Below are positions 9,696 through 19,225 of a DNA stretch of 64,000 nt, piece after piece. The DNA lies in contig NC_015278.1 of the NCBI RefSeq assembly GCF_000193205.1, forward strand, positions 992,001 to 1,056,000, given 5' to 3'. Position numbers and translations under genes: made by a program. This DNA is from Aerococcus sp. Group 1 (GTDB lineage Bacteria; Bacillota; Bacilli; Lactobacillales; Aerococcaceae). The notes beneath the pieces are model-generated. The model searched no databases. It was given only the letters and a program-made list of their open reading frames with translations, and was not told where the DNA came from. How positions within the stretch are numbered: position 1 is the stretch's first letter; each line of letters opens with the position of its first letter.

Positions 9696-12347
9696 ATGAA
9701 GAAATTAACGGGTGAAGAGATACGCCAAATGTGGATAGATTTTTGGAAGGGCAAGGGACACGATATCTACCCTAGTGCTTCCTTAGTTCCAGACAACGAT
9801 CCTACTTTACTTTGGATGAACTCCGGGGTTGCTGCCCTAAAACATTACTTAGATGGGTCAGAAGTGCCGGAAAATCCAAGAATTGCTAATGCGCAAAAAT
9901 GTATTCGGACTAACGATATTGAAAATGTTGGAGTGACCGCTCGTCACCAAACCTTCTTTGAAATGCTCGGTAACTGGTCAGTAGGGGATTACTTTAAAGA
10001 AGAGGTTATTCCTTGGGCTTGGGAATTCTTAACTGATGAAAAATGGTTAGGACTTGATCCAGAACTACTCTATATGACCTACTATCCTGATGACGATGTT
10101 TCCCATGGATTATGGCAAAAGGTGACTGGTTTATCAGAAGATCACTTTGTTTCTTTAGAAGATAACTTTTGGGATTTAGGTGCCGGTCCTTGTGGTCCCG
10201 ATACGGAAATTTTCTTTGACCGGGGGAAAGCTTATCAAGATCTTGACGATGATGATCCAGAAATGTTTCCTGGGGGAGAAAATGAACGTTATCTAGAAAT
10301 CTGGAACATCGTTTTCTCTGAATTTAACCACATGCCCGATGGTAGCTATGAAAAATTAAAACAACATAACGTGGATACTGGGATGGGACTGGAACGGATC
10401 TCCTCTGTCCTACAAGAAACTCCAACAAACTTCGAAACCGACCTCTTATTCCCACTGATTAAAGAAGTTGAAAAATTATCTGATGGTAAAAAATATGGGG
10501 AAAGTAAGGAAACTGATACCGCAATGAAAGTTATTGCTGACCATATCCGCGCCGTTAGCTTTGCTGTGGGGGATAATGCCTTACCATCCAATGAAGGTCG
10601 GGGCTATATTTTACGTCGCTTAATCCGTCGTAGTGTCATGTACGGCCGTCGTTTAGGCATCCAAGGGAGTTTCTTGGCCAAATTAGTTCCAATTGTGGCT
10701 GATAAGATGGAAAAACACTATCCAGAATTAAAAGAAAAAGAAGCCATTATTCAAGAAGTCGTTGATCGTGAGGAAAAACGCTTCCAAGAAACCATCGCTG
10801 ACGGTGAAAATATTATTAAAAACAAAATCGCTGAATTAGAAGAATCTGGTGAAAATTCACTTGACGGCCAATCCGCCTTCAAATTATACGACACTTATGG
10901 GTTCCCATTAGAATTGACTGAGGAATACCTGGCTGAAACAGGTTTTTCTGTTGATATTGATGGCTTTAATCAGGCAATGGAGGAACAAAAGGAACGGGCA
11001 CGTGCGGCTAGAAAAGACCAAGGTGGCCTAGCGGTTCAATCAACAGTGCTCGGTGAAATTGATGTGCCTTCTCACTTTACCGGTTATGAAGAAGATGTTA
11101 CTGAAACTAAGATTAACGCCATAGTTTACCAAGATGAAATCAGTCAGGAAGCACCAGCCAATAGCAAGGCCTATTTCATTGCTGAAAAGACACCATTCTA
11201 CGGTGAACGTGGTGGACAAGTTGGTGACTCAGGTAAGCTTTACAATTTGGATGGTGAATTATTAGGTTATATTCGTGATACTAAACACGCTCCTAATGAC
11301 CAAAACTTGCATTATATTGACACCGTTCAACCAATTAGTGTGGGCCAAGAAGTTCGCTTAGAAGTGGACAGCGCTCGTCGTCGCTTAATCCGTAATAATC
11401 ACACCGCTACTCACTTATTACACCGGGTCTTAAAAGATGTCTTAGGTGAACAAGTTAACCAAGCGGGTTCCTTACTTGATGAACATTATCTCCGTTTTGA
11501 CTTCACTTATTTTGGACAAGTGAGTTCAGACCAACTTGAAGAAGTTGAAAGACGAGTTAATGAAAAAATTTGGGAACAAATCCCGGTTGAAACCATCTTT
11601 ACCACGGTTAAGGCGGCTAAGGAACATGGGGCTATCGCGCTCTTCGGCGAAAAATACCTTAAATTACATGATGAAATTCGTGTCATTAATATTGATGACT
11701 GGTCCATGGAACTTTGTGGTGGGACCCACGTTAAGAATACCGGATTCATTGGCCTCTTTAAGATTATTTCCGAATCAGGGATTGGTTCTGGAGTACGTCG
11801 AATTGAAGCATTGACTTCAAAAGCTGCTTATGAATACTATGAAGCTAAGTTAGGTCTCTTAAACCAAGTTCGCGATGATTTGAAGGTTAAAAAAGCGGAA
11901 GATGTACCACACCGTCTCCAACAATTGGAAGGTGAGCGTAAGAGCCTAGAATCTGAAGTAGAATCTCTCCATGCTAAGGCTAACCAAATGGCTGCTAGTC
12001 AAATATTTGATGCCGTTAAAGAAAGCAACGGGGTACGCTACATTGCTGAAGAACTTGACCATAAAACCATGGATGATCTGCGGGCAATTAGTGATGAATG
12101 GAAACAAAATAACTATTCAGATGTCCTCGTTCTCGCTACAGCTAACGGGGATAAAGCCAACATGTTAGTTGCTGTTTCACCTGACAAGGTTAAAGAAGGC
12201 TTAAAAGCTGGTGACATCATTAAGGAACTTGCTCCATATATTAATGGTGGCGGGGGCGGTCGTCCTGAACTTGCCCAAGCAGGTGGTAAGAACCCAGCCG
12301 GTATTCCTGATGCGCTTAAGGCTTTAGAGGAAGTTCTGAATAAATAA
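9696..12347 (+). CDS. alaS: Alanyl-tRNA synthetase
   Basis: An 883-residue class II synthetase that charges tRNA-Ala. The aminoacylation domain shows GRGYILRRLIRR. The editing domain has the zinc-type HTATHLLHRVL motif and the later CGGTHV. The C-terminal DHHA1 domain ends with the glycine-rich INGGGGGRPELAQAGG. Start ATG at 9696 follows AGGAGGTTTTAACACATC. The length is normal for the family. Expression is set by the Ala T-box just upstream. An A6 run at 11889-11894 is in frame. Confidence 0.97.
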   Translation: MKKLTGEEIRQMWIDFWKGKGHDIYPSASLVPDNDPTLLWMNSGVAALKHYLDGSEVPENPRIANAQKCIRTNDIENVGVTARHQTFFEMLGNWSVGDYFKEEVIPWAWEFLTDEKWLGLDPELLYMTYYPDDDVSHGLWQKVTGLSEDHFVSLEDNFWDLGAGPCGPDTEIFFDRGKAYQDLDDDDPEMFPGGENERYLEIWNIVFSEFNHMPDGSYEKLKQHNVDTGMGLERISSVLQETPTNFETDLLFPLIKEVEKLSDGKKYGESKETDTAMKVIADHIRAVSFAVGDNALPSNEGRGYILRRLIRRSVMYGRRLGIQGSFLAKLVPIVADKMEKHYPELKEKEAIIQEVVDREEKRFQETIADGENIIKNKIAELEESGENSLDGQSAFKLYDTYGFPLELTEEYLAETGFSVDIDGFNQAMEEQKERARAARKDQGGLAVQSTVLGEIDVPSHFTGYEEDVTETKINAIVYQDEISQEAPANSKAYFIAEKTPFYGERGGQVGDSGKLYNLDGELLGYIRDTKHAPNDQNLHYIDTVQPISVGQEVRLEVDSARRRLIRNNHTATHLLHRVLKDVLGEQVNQAGSLLDEHYLRFDFTYFGQVSSDQLEEVERRVNEKIWEQIPVETIFTTVKAAKEHGAIALFGEKYLKLHDEIRVINIDDWSMELCGGTHVKNTGFIGLFKIISESGIGSGVRRIEALTSKAAYEYYEAKLGLLNQVRDDLKVKKAEDVPHRLQQLEGERKSLESEVESLHAKANQMAASQIFDAVKESNGVRYIAEELDHKTMDDLRAISDEWKQNNYSDVLVLATANGDKANMLVAVSPDKVKEGLKAGDIIKELAPYINGGGGGRPELAQAGGKNPAGIPDALKALEEVLNK

Positions 12348-12352
12348 AGTGC

Positions 12353-12381
12353 TTGTTAGTCGCTAGATTTTTCGTTACAAT
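12353..12381 (+). promoter_or_regulatory. Promoter of ireB-ruvX-DUF1292
   Basis: TTGTTA (12353-12358), a 17-base spacer and TACAAT (12376-12381), just after the alaS stop codon and 29 bases before ireB. Confidence 0.7.
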
Positions 12382-12409
12382 AGATTCAAAATGATGTGGA
12401 GGTGTCTAA

Positions 12410-12673
12410 ATGAGTGGAAAAGATGAAACAGTACTCTTTCGCTTCGATGAAAGTAAAGAAAAAGATGTAAAAGAGACACTTGAAATAGTTTACGACGCCC
12501 TAGTAAGCAAGGGCTATAATCCAATCAATCAAATTGTAGGATATTTATTATCTGGCGATCCTGCGTATATCCCACGTCACAATCAAGCTAGAAATCTTAT
12601 TCGTTACCATGAACGCGATGAGTTATTAGAAGAACTTGTTAAAAGCTATATGAAGCAAAGTGGTCGAGAATAA
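12410..12673 (+). CDS. ireB: IreB family regulatory phosphoprotein
   Basis: An 87-residue protein of the DUF965/YrzL family. In Enterococcus the homologue IreB is phosphorylated by the PASTA kinase IreK and affects cephalosporin resistance. The conserved core is visible as [21 protein letters not shown]. The start ATG follows GGAGGTGTCTAA. It is the first gene of an operon with ruvX (2-base gap) and the DUF1292 gene, the same order as yrzL-yrrK-yrzB in Bacillus. Confidence 0.9.
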   Translation: MSGKDETVLFRFDESKEKDVKETLEIVYDALVSKGYNPINQIVGYLLSGDPAYIPRHNQARNLIRYHERDELLEELVKSYMKQSGRE

Positions 12674-12675
12674 GC

Positions 12676-13098
12676 ATGCGTATTATGGGTTTGGATGTGG
12701 GTTCTAAAACGGTTGGCGTAGCCATAAGTGACCCTTTTGGCTGGACTGCCCAAGGAATCGAAACCATTAAAATTGACGAAGAGGCAGGGAAATTCGGGTT
12801 TTCACGCTTAAGGCAATTAATTGAAGATTATCAAGTGGAAAAGATCGTTATTGGATTGCCTAAAAACATGAACAACACCGAAGGCCCTCGAGCTGAAGCA
12901 TCGCGTCACTATGGAGATATGGCTATTGAATTATTCGACTTACCAGTTTTTTATCAGGATGAACGGTTAACTACTCAGCAATCGGAACGCTTTCTGATTG
13001 AGGCGGCAGATGTGAGCCGGAAAAAACGTAAAAAGGTAATCGATAAGTTAGCTGCTGTTCTCATTTTACAGAACTATTTAGATAGTCATTCACATTAG
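12676..13098 (+). CDS. ruvX: Putative pre-16S rRNA nuclease/Holliday junction resolvase-like RuvX (YqgF)
   Basis: A 140-residue RNase H-fold protein of the YqgF family. The first acidic motif is [16 protein letters not shown]; the second region is [21 protein letters not shown] carries another conserved acidic pair. In E. coli the homologue helps mature the 5' end of 16S rRNA; a role in recombination is less certain. It begins 2 bases after ireB and is followed closely by the DUF1292 gene, so the three are probably co-transcribed. Confidence 0.92.
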   Translation: MRIMGLDVGSKTVGVAISDPFGWTAQGIETIKIDEEAGKFGFSRLRQLIEDYQVEKIVIGLPKNMNNTEGPRAEASRHYGDMAIELFDLPVFYQDERLTTQQSERFLIEAADVSRKKRKKVIDKLAAVLILQNYLDSHSH

Positions 13099-13114
13099 TA
13101 TGAAGGAGCATTGT

Positions 13115-13396
13115 ATGGCTGAAGATTTAGATAATTTAATTACTTTATATGATGAAGAAGGTAATGAGCGTTTATATAAAATTCTCTTTAGTTTCGACTC
13201 GAAAGATCTTAATAAATCTTATGTCTTAGTATACCCAGCCGAAGAGGAAGGCGAAGAATTAAATATCGAAGCTTATGCCTATGAAGAGGGCGAAGACGGA
13301 GAAGGTAGCTTATTGCCAATTGAAAGTGAAGAAGAATGGGATATGGTAGAGGAAGTGTTTAACACTTTCGTTCAAGACCCAAACTTAAATCAATAA
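13115..13396 (+). CDS. DUF1292 family protein (YrzB)
   Basis: A 93-residue acidic protein of the DUF1292 family. It starts [15 protein letters not shown] and is rich in Glu in its second half ([23 protein letters not shown]). I chose the ATG at 13115 because AAGGAG lies 7 bases upstream; an earlier ATG at 13100 has no such site. It ends the ireB-ruvX operon. No biochemical function is established for the family. Confidence 0.88.
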   Translation: MAEDLDNLITLYDEEGNERLYKILFSFDSKDLNKSYVLVYPAEEEGEELNIEAYAYEEGEDGEGSLLPIESEEEWDMVEEVFNTFVQDPNLNQ

Positions 13397-13403
13397 GCCA
13401 AGT

Positions 13404-13437
13404 AAAGAGAATATGATATGAGGTCATATTCTCTTTT
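13404..13437 (+). terminator. Rho-independent terminator
   Basis: AAAGAGAATATGA and TCATATTCTCTTTT form a 13-base stem with a 7-base loop and end in T's, directly after the DUF1292 gene. Confidence 0.88.
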
Positions 13438-13628
13438 ATTATTAATGGCAGTTGACACACGGGGCTGTGACTTTGGTCACCGCCTCTTTTTATGTGATGA
13501 TAGGATAAATGTTTCATTCTGGTTAAATTTTTGGCTCTAAGTTTACAAATAGCATCTTTATCAGTAAAATGCATAATAGCTTATTTTGTTCAAAGCAGAG
13601 TCTTTTTATTATGAAATGAGGAAGCACG

Positions 13629-14770
13629 ATGTTTAATGATGAAGAAAAGAAAAAAGAGTAAAGCGAGACCAGGCTAGGGTCAATGCTTTAGAAAAACAAG
13701 AAAATGTTCAGGCTAATCGGATTATCCGCTGGATTATTATTACTTTGCTCCTTATCTGTATTGTCTTTGCTCTACTAATGGGAATCCTAGTAGCTACTGG
13801 TGGCTTTGGAGAGGAAAAAGAAACTCAGGTGACCATTCCTCAGGGAGCAAGTGCTAGTCAAATTGCTCATATTCTTAACGAAAATGATGTCATTTTTAAT
13901 GAAAGCCTCTTTAAGATCTACCTCCGTCTATCTAATCATGATCCAATTCAGGCAGGAACCTATCAATTGAAAACCTCGTCTGGCTTTGGTGAAGTCATGA
14001 ATCAACTCGCACATGCCCAAGGTCCGGCTACCCAAGCGGTCTTAGTCAAAGAGGGCATGAATGTTGAAGAAATTGCTCAAGTAATGGCAGATTATTTTGG
14101 AATTACTCAGGAAGAAGCCTTGAAGCGGATTAATTCGGAGGACTTATTGGCAGAAGAAGCGACTAAGTACCCAGAATTACTCAAAGATGTGGTGAATAAT
14201 GACCAATTACGCTATCCTTTGGAAGGTTACCTTTTCCCGGCTACCTATGAATTAACTCAATCCGATACCGTAGAAAGTTTTGTCGACAAAATGCTGGCAG
14301 CTAGTGAGAATATCCGACAAAAGTATAGTGATGCTTTAAAACAACAGAGCCTTTCTTGGCATGAAATTTTAACTCTAGCTTCAATTATTGAGAAAGAAGC
14401 TTCCACTGACGAAGATCGTAAGATGGTATCAGGAGTCTTCTATAACCGTTTAGCCGAGAATATGCCCCTACAATCGGATATTACCTTGAATTATGCCCAT
14501 AATGAGCATTCTACCTATGTGACTATCGAAGATACCATGATTGATTCGCCATATAATCTCTACCAAAATACTGGTTTAGGACCTGGTCCCTTTAATAACC
14601 CAAGTGAAAGTGCTATTCAAGCAGCCTTAAATCCAACCCCTAATGATTATATGTATTTCGTAGCTGATTTAAGCACTGGGAATGTCTATTTCTCAAAAAC
14701 GTACGAAGAACATGATCAATTAGTCAAAGAATACGTTAGTCCAGAGGATGCTAAACTTCAAGAACAATAA
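13629..14770 (+). CDS. mltG: Endolytic murein transglycosylase MltG, with an apparent -1 frameshift at an A6 run
   Basis: MltG cuts nascent glycan strands in the membrane and sets their length. A good ribosome site (GAGGAAG) precedes the ATG at 13629, but the frame meets TAA at 13659 after ten codons (MFNDEEKKKE). The rest of the gene lies in the -1 frame. Adding one A to the A6 run at 13650-13655 joins them into one 380-residue protein with a Lys-rich cytoplasmic start, one membrane helix near residues 32-57, a LysM-like region and the YceG domain with the catalytic-type motif ASIIEKEAS. A TTG at 13745 could restart translation but would cut into the membrane helix and lacks a ribosome site. 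Run-length error, real mutation or slippage are all possible. Confidence 0.85.
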
Positions 14771-14774
14771 AAAG

Positions 14775-14827
14775 CCATATTTACATTGCTAAAAAGTTAG
14801 TAATATGGTATTATTTTGTATATTTTA
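14775..14827 (+). terminator. Possible terminator after mltG
   Basis: CCATATT (14775-14781) pairs with AATATGG (14812-14818), with inner pairing TTGCTAA/TTAGTAA-like, and a T-rich tail. AT-rich and only moderately stable. Confidence 0.5.
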
Positions 14828-14852
14828 ATCGTATGTGTTAGGAGAATGTTAG

Positions 14853-15332
14853 ATGTCAGAACAAACTTTCCCAATGACCGTAGAAGGTAAGGAACGTTTA
14901 GAAGCGGAATTAGAAGATTTAAAATTAAATAAGCGCCCTGAAGTGATTAGCCGAATCAAGGTTGCGCGTTCATTTGGGGACTTATCAGAAAATTCAGAAT
15001 ATGAATCCGCTAAAAATGAACAATCCATTTTGGAAAGTCAAATTGCTAAAATCGAAAATATGATCCGTTATGCTGAAATTGTTGACCCTGATGCCTTGGG
15101 TAAGGATACGGTAAGCATTGGTAAACGGGTTAAATTTCAAGAGCTTCCTGATGGGGAAGAGGAAGAATACGAAATTGTCGGTAAAGCTGAAGCAGATCCC
15201 CTTGGTGGTAAAATTTCAAATGAGTCACCGATAGCTAATGCCTTAATTGGTAAAAAAGTTGGCGATGAAGTGGAAATTGAAACTCCTGGTGAAGCTTTCA
15301 GTGTTAGAATTCTCGCAGTAGAAACTGCTTAA
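14853..15332 (+). CDS. greA: Transcription elongation factor GreA
   Basis: A 159-residue factor that enters the RNA polymerase secondary channel and triggers cleavage of backtracked RNA. The N-terminal coiled coil holds the tip sequence [19 protein letters not shown] with the conserved acidic pair. The C-terminal FKBP-like domain has [21 protein letters not shown]. The ATG at 14853 follows TAGGAGAATGTTAG. It follows mltG, as in related genomes, and a terminator closes it. Confidence 0.96.
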   Translation: MSEQTFPMTVEGKERLEAELEDLKLNKRPEVISRIKVARSFGDLSENSEYESAKNEQSILESQIAKIENMIRYAEIVDPDALGKDTVSIGKRVKFQELPDGEEEEYEIVGKAEADPLGGKISNESPIANALIGKKVGDEVEIETPGEAFSVRILAVETA

Positions 15333-15347
15333 TAAAGTTAATCGAAG

Positions 15348-15376
15348 GAGGCTGGACGAGAGGTTCAGCCTCTTTT
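15348..15376 (+). terminator. Rho-independent terminator of greA
   Basis: GAGGCTG (15348-15354) and CAGCCTC (15366-15372) form the stem, followed by TTTT. Confidence 0.85.
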
Positions 15377-16000
15377 AATTTGTGCGCATTCGAAATAAAG
15401 CCTGTCAAATAGTTGATCTGAAATATTTTAAAATGACTTTTTAAACTATAACTGTTCAAATCGTCCACAAGTTAGGAAATAGCTGGCCTTGTCATTCAAG
15501 TATTTAGTGACGTTTTCACATCCGTACTTTATTGTATATAAAATTATTAAATAAAAATATTTCGCTACTTAGCAAAAATGGTATAATAATAGAATAGGTT
15601 GTTGAAGGCGACTTCTTTATAAGAAGAAGTCGCTTTTCCTATTGGTAAATTGGAGATTTAGTCTAATTAATTTATGTGAAAAACAACTTTAGATGAAATA
15701 TTTTATTTGTGAATAGCGATTTTATGGCGCTGAGATGTAGACTTTATAATAGATAATACCTGCGTATAAAAAGCGCAAATCTTTATTATTTCACAATAAA
15801 TAGCGTTTTATACATTTCACATGAAATAAAAATACTAATAGATATAGGGAACTTTTAAAGCGACCTGGGCAAATCGATATGTTAAATTTTGTCCTTAAAT
15901 CAGCCTTTACTAGGTGAATAATGCTTTTAATCGTTCTTCTTTTGACAGCTTTATATGAGTTGACGATCAGCCCTATACTTATACTGAAAGGTTTGGTTTT
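15377..16000 (+). other. Long gene-free region before brnQ
   Basis: About 620 AT-rich bases without a believable gene. It holds a TATAAT box with a following hairpin (separate entry). It also holds two copies of AATAGCG followed by a T-rich TTTTAT stretch (around 15715 and 15812), and a small palindrome TTTCACATGAAA near 15819. These may be operators, since brnQ-type genes are often amino-acid regulated, but I recognise no known box. A TTGACG near 15959 may be a -35 for brnQ. Confidence 0.4.
15608..15637 (+). terminator. Hairpin with T tail, close after an orphan TATAAT
   Basis: GCGACTTCTT (15608-15617) pairs perfectly with AAGAAGTCGC (15624-15633), followed by TTTT. TATAAT at 15582-15587 lies only about 20 bases upstream, so together they could make a transcript of about 45 nt or an attenuated leader. 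Confidence 0.6.
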
Positions 16001-17325
16001 ATGAAAAATAGGCGCTTCATTGTAGATACGATCGTAGTAGGTTTTACCTTGTTTGCTACATTTTTTGGAGCGGGTAATTTGGTTTTTCCTCCTTATATGG
16101 GAATTATTGTTGGAGAAGATTGGTCTGCCAGTGTTATTGGTTTGGCTTTGACCGCTATATTAGTACCGGTATTATCGATGGTAGCTATTGTTAAGGGGGG
16201 AGGATCGGTAAAAGCAGTTTCCGAACCAATTGCTCCCTGGTTTTATAAAGTCTTTAATTGTATTACCATGTATTTAATTGCCCTATTTATTTTAATCCCA
16301 CGTACTGGTGCAACGACTTATGAGGTGGGCTTTCGTTCCTTATTCCCTTGGTTACCTAACTATGTCGTTTTAATTGTTTTTTTACTGTTGTTTACTTCCT
16401 CACTGTTGATCAATTGGGCGTGGTTGATAAGATTGGACGCTATCTTACTCCTGCTTTGATTGCAATGGTCATTGGAATTATTATTTTTGGCATGATTAAC
16501 CCAGTCAGCCCCAATATGGCGGCTGCTCAGGTCGATAATAGCTTTGGTTGGGCTTTTACCGAAGGCTATCAAATGGGGGATTTAATCACTGGCTTACTCT
16601 TTTCTAGTGTCATGATTATGACGATTAGACATAAAAAATATAACCACCAAGCAGGGATGCGGATGACTATCTGGGCATCTGTCATAGCTAGTGGCTTGTT
16701 ATTGTTCATTTATGGTAGCTTGTTATGGCTAGGGGCTACAGCGTCAACGATTTACAGCCCTGATATAGAAAGAACCCAGTTATTAATTGCCATTGTTGAA
16801 CAAACTATTGGTGGTGCTGGAAAAATTATTCTTTCCATCGCTATTACCTTAGCTTGCTTAACGACTGCTACGGGATTATTAGCTTCAGTGGCAAACTTTA
16901 CCCAAGAGCTTACTCATCAGAAATATCCCTATACCTTTATTGTTTTGGTCTTTTGTATTTTTTGCGTGGTACAAGGGACTGTTGGGGTAGAGAAAATTGT
17001 TGGATTGAGTGAGCCCTTGTTTGCAGTTGCTTACCCATTAGGAATTATTGTTACTTTAATTGGTTTATTTAGAAAATATATTCCTAATGACGGAACGACT
17101 AAGGGAGCAGTCTTATTAACCTCTATCTATACGGTGGTTGAAGCGCTTATTCAATTAGACTTTGCTCCTAAAATCTTCGAAGATATTGTACGAATAGTTC
17201 CCTTTGGACCCCAAGGTTTTGGCTGGGTGACTATGGCACTTTTGGGAGCGGGTATCGGTACTCTGGTGTGGAAAATTCAGCATGGCAGTTACCGTGGAAA
17301 GATCATTAAAGGTTATGCAAAATAA
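16001..17325 (+). pseudogene. brnQ: Branched-chain amino acid transporter BrnQ, frameshifted at a T7 run
   Basis: A BrnQ-type cation-coupled carrier for Leu, Ile and Val. The N-terminal part (TIVVGFTLFATFFGAGNLVFPP) is in one frame and closes at 16459. The C-terminal part (VVDKIGRYLTPALIAMV onward) is in the -1 frame and runs to 17325. Adding one T to the T7 run at 16377-16383 gives a continuous transporter, reading IVFFTVVYFLTVDQLGVVDKI in pieces across the join, with about twelve helices and normal length near 440 residues. As written, the gene is broken and the two fragments would not make a carrier. A sequencing run-length error is as likely as a true mutation. Confidence 0.85.
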
Positions 17326-17330
17326 GCGAG

Positions 17331-17358
17331 AAGGCTGGATTTTTCTCTGGCCTTTTTG
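17331..17358 (+). terminator. Rho-independent terminator of brnQ
   Basis: AAGGC-TG-GA pairs with TC-TG-GCCTT around a T-rich loop and ends in TTTTT. Confidence 0.65.
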
Positions 17359-17428
17359 CTTTGTAGGTAATTATTAAAATTATTTGCTTACTAGTTTTTA
17401 AACTGTTTATAGATATTTAGAAATGATA

Positions 17429-17500
17429 ATACAATATTTTTAATTGATTGTATGAATATTAGTTATTTCAAGGGCTTTTGCTTGCTTTGTATAATACAAT
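17429..17500 (+). promoter_or_regulatory. Promoter with repeated ATACAAT operator-like motifs
   Basis: ATACAAT occurs at 17429-17435, inverted as ATTGTAT at 17447-17453, and again at 17494-17500. The last copy is part of the near-palindrome TTGTATAATACAA (17487-17499), which contains the -10 TATAAT (17490-17495). TTCAAG lies 17 bases upstream of that -10 as a weak -35. The arrangement suggests a regulator that covers the -10; the regulator is unknown. Confidence 0.5.
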
Positions 17501-17530
17501 ATTATATATTATTTTAAAAGGAGTGATTTT

Positions 17531-18583
17531 ATGAGAAATCGTTTTAGAACCTATCTAGGTGCTAACGATGCAGAAGCCGGGTATAACTTATCTTGGGGAG
17601 CTGTATTTGCTGGCCTAGTAACTTTTGTTGCTTTATTAATTACTTTTTCCTTAATTGGAAATGCCATTGGATTTGGTATGATCCAACCGAGTGCACAAAA
17701 TCCGCTTGATGGTGTCGGTACCGGTGTTATGGTCTGGTCAGTTATTTCATTAGCACTATCATTTTTAGGATCAGGCTTTGTTGCTGGGGTAACTGCACGT
17801 CGAGTAGGCGCAGTCCATGGCTTTTTATCATGGGCAATTTCCCTAGTCGTAACAGTTGTATTATTAGGACAAATTGTTGCTTCTGTTCTAGGTTTTGCAG
17901 GTAATGTTATTGGTCAAACTGCTAGTGTTGCTGGTGACGCTGTGACAAGTGTTGCTTCAAACGCTGGAGATGCTGTAAGTGAAGGCGTAAATGCTTTAGC
18001 AAACAACATTGATGTGAACGATCAAGATATTCAAAATCTTAACCAAGACGTTCAAGAAGTCTTAAGAGATACTGATATTCGTGAATTACAACCAGAATAT
18101 TTATCTGACCAATTAAATGGCGCGGTAAATGATATTGCTAACGCAGCTCGTGAAGTTGTCGTTAATCCACAAAATTCTGAACAAGTATTTAACGACTTGG
18201 CAGATTCATTAACCAGCCGTGTTGACAATATTTCAGAAAACGTAGACCAAGAGGCTGTTTCTAACGCTATTGCTTCTAACACTGATCTAACTCAACAAGA
18301 AGCTGAAGAAACTACTCAAAATATTATTGATGGTTATAACCAAGCTGCTAATGAAGCACGTAACCAAATTGAAAATGCTAATAATGCCATTCAAAGTACC
18401 CAACAACAACTTGACAGTAATATTCAACAATTACGTCAAGATGCTGATGATGTTTCAGATGGCATCTCACAAGGCTCAATCTGGGCATTTGTTGGTGTCT
18501 TACTAGGCTGTGTTCTATCATGCCTTGGTGGTTTATTAGGTACTAAATCAGTTACTGGTAAGGTTGATGAAACTAATATGTAG
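17531..18583 (+). CDS. Unrecognised membrane protein with a long coiled-coil/helical loop
   Basis: I do not recognise this 350-residue protein. It has about three membrane helices in residues 20-120, with small-residue-rich segments such as GLVTFVALLITFSLIGNAI. Next comes a soluble stretch of about 200 residues rich in Asn, Gln, Asp and Ala, and then one helix (WAFVGVLLGCVLSCLGGLLG) close to the C-terminus. The soluble part is probably helical and may form a coiled coil (NNAIQSTQQQLDSNIQQLRQ). The N-terminal part resembles small Gly/Ala-rich membrane proteins of the YrzE/TIGR04086 kind, weakly. It is monocistronic, with an ATACAAT-rich promoter and its own terminator. Ribosome site AAGGAGTG precedes the ATG. 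Confidence 0.72.
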   Translation: MRNRFRTYLGANDAEAGYNLSWGAVFAGLVTFVALLITFSLIGNAIGFGMIQPSAQNPLDGVGTGVMVWSVISLALSFLGSGFVAGVTARRVGAVHGFLSWAISLVVTVVLLGQIVASVLGFAGNVIGQTASVAGDAVTSVASNAGDAVSEGVNALANNIDVNDQDIQNLNQDVQEVLRDTDIRELQPEYLSDQLNGAVNDIANAAREVVVNPQNSEQVFNDLADSLTSRVDNISENVDQEAVSNAIASNTDLTQQEAEETTQNIIDGYNQAANEARNQIENANNAIQSTQQQLDSNIQQLRQDADDVSDGISQGSIWAFVGVLLGCVLSCLGGLLGTKSVTGKVDETNM

Positions 18584-18631
18584 TTTGATCTAAAGACGCC
18601 ATGTCCTTAGAATAAAATGATATTAACAACT

Positions 18632-18678
18632 AACAGATCACTACTCCTTTATTATTAGAGGAATGGTGATCTGTTTTA
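18632..18678 (+). terminator. Rho-independent terminator
   Basis: AACAGATCAC plus ACTCCT pair with AGAGGA and GTGATCTGTT, followed by TTTT, after the membrane protein gene. Confidence 0.85.
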
Positions 18679-18831
18679 ATAGTAAGCATTTAAGCTGGTT
18701 TTGTAATAAATATGGCTTATGCTTAATGAATTAACAGCTATAAATTGTGCCGCAATCGATAGTATGTTAATATTATTCATATATTTAATTTCATAGCCAG
18801 CCAGCTTGTATTAGATGGGAGAGACGAGCGT

Positions 18832-19194
18832 ATGGGTCGTAAACCAAAAATAACGGCGGAAATGCAGTCACTAGTGGAAACTGAACTTCGGCGAGGAACC
18901 AGTAATTCACGGATAGCTAATTTATTAGATATGCCTTATGAACAGGCAAATGAAATCATTGATACTATTAAGGAATCTATTCGTCCTAATATAGGTGATG
19001 TTGTAAAGTTTCAATTCAGAACCTATACAATTATTGGAGAAATCGAAAAGCTTCTTACTAACTCTGCCATTTTAAAAATTGATTGGAGTCTGTCAAGTCG
19101 TCCAGCTAGAGATATCCTTGAAGAAAGAACTGTAGTCAATTTTAAAGATATTGAAGAATACGTGTCGATAGCTTCTAGTGACGATGACAAATAA
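18832..19194 (+). CDS. HTH plus DUF2187-like protein, unknown function
   Basis: A 120-residue protein. Residues 1-55 form a short helical segment resembling a helix-turn-helix (TELRRGTSNSRIANLLDMPYEQANEII). Residues 60-115 resemble the DUF2187 (YkvS-like) beta domain, with IGDVVKFQF, ILKIDW and TVVNFKDIEEYV. The ATG at 18832 follows GGGAGAGACGAGCGT. It sits directly upstream of the fatty-acid operon, where many relatives carry the MarR-type regulator fabT, but it is not a MarR protein. A role in controlling the fab operon is only a positional guess; a terminator separates the two. Confidence 0.68.
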   Translation: MGRKPKITAEMQSLVETELRRGTSNSRIANLLDMPYEQANEIIDTIKESIRPNIGDVVKFQFRTYTIIGEIEKLLTNSAILKIDWSLSSRPARDILEERTVVNFKDIEEYVSIASSDDDK

Positions 19195-19225
19195 TTGATA
19201 ACAAATAACTATAAAAATTATTTTT

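Noticed and set aside
13650..13661. Classical programmed -1 frameshift heptamer in mltG
   Set aside because: The zero-frame phase is AAA-AAA-GAG, not the A-AAA-AAG phase of a standard slippery heptamer, and I see no obvious downstream pseudoknot; slippage remains possible but is not shown.
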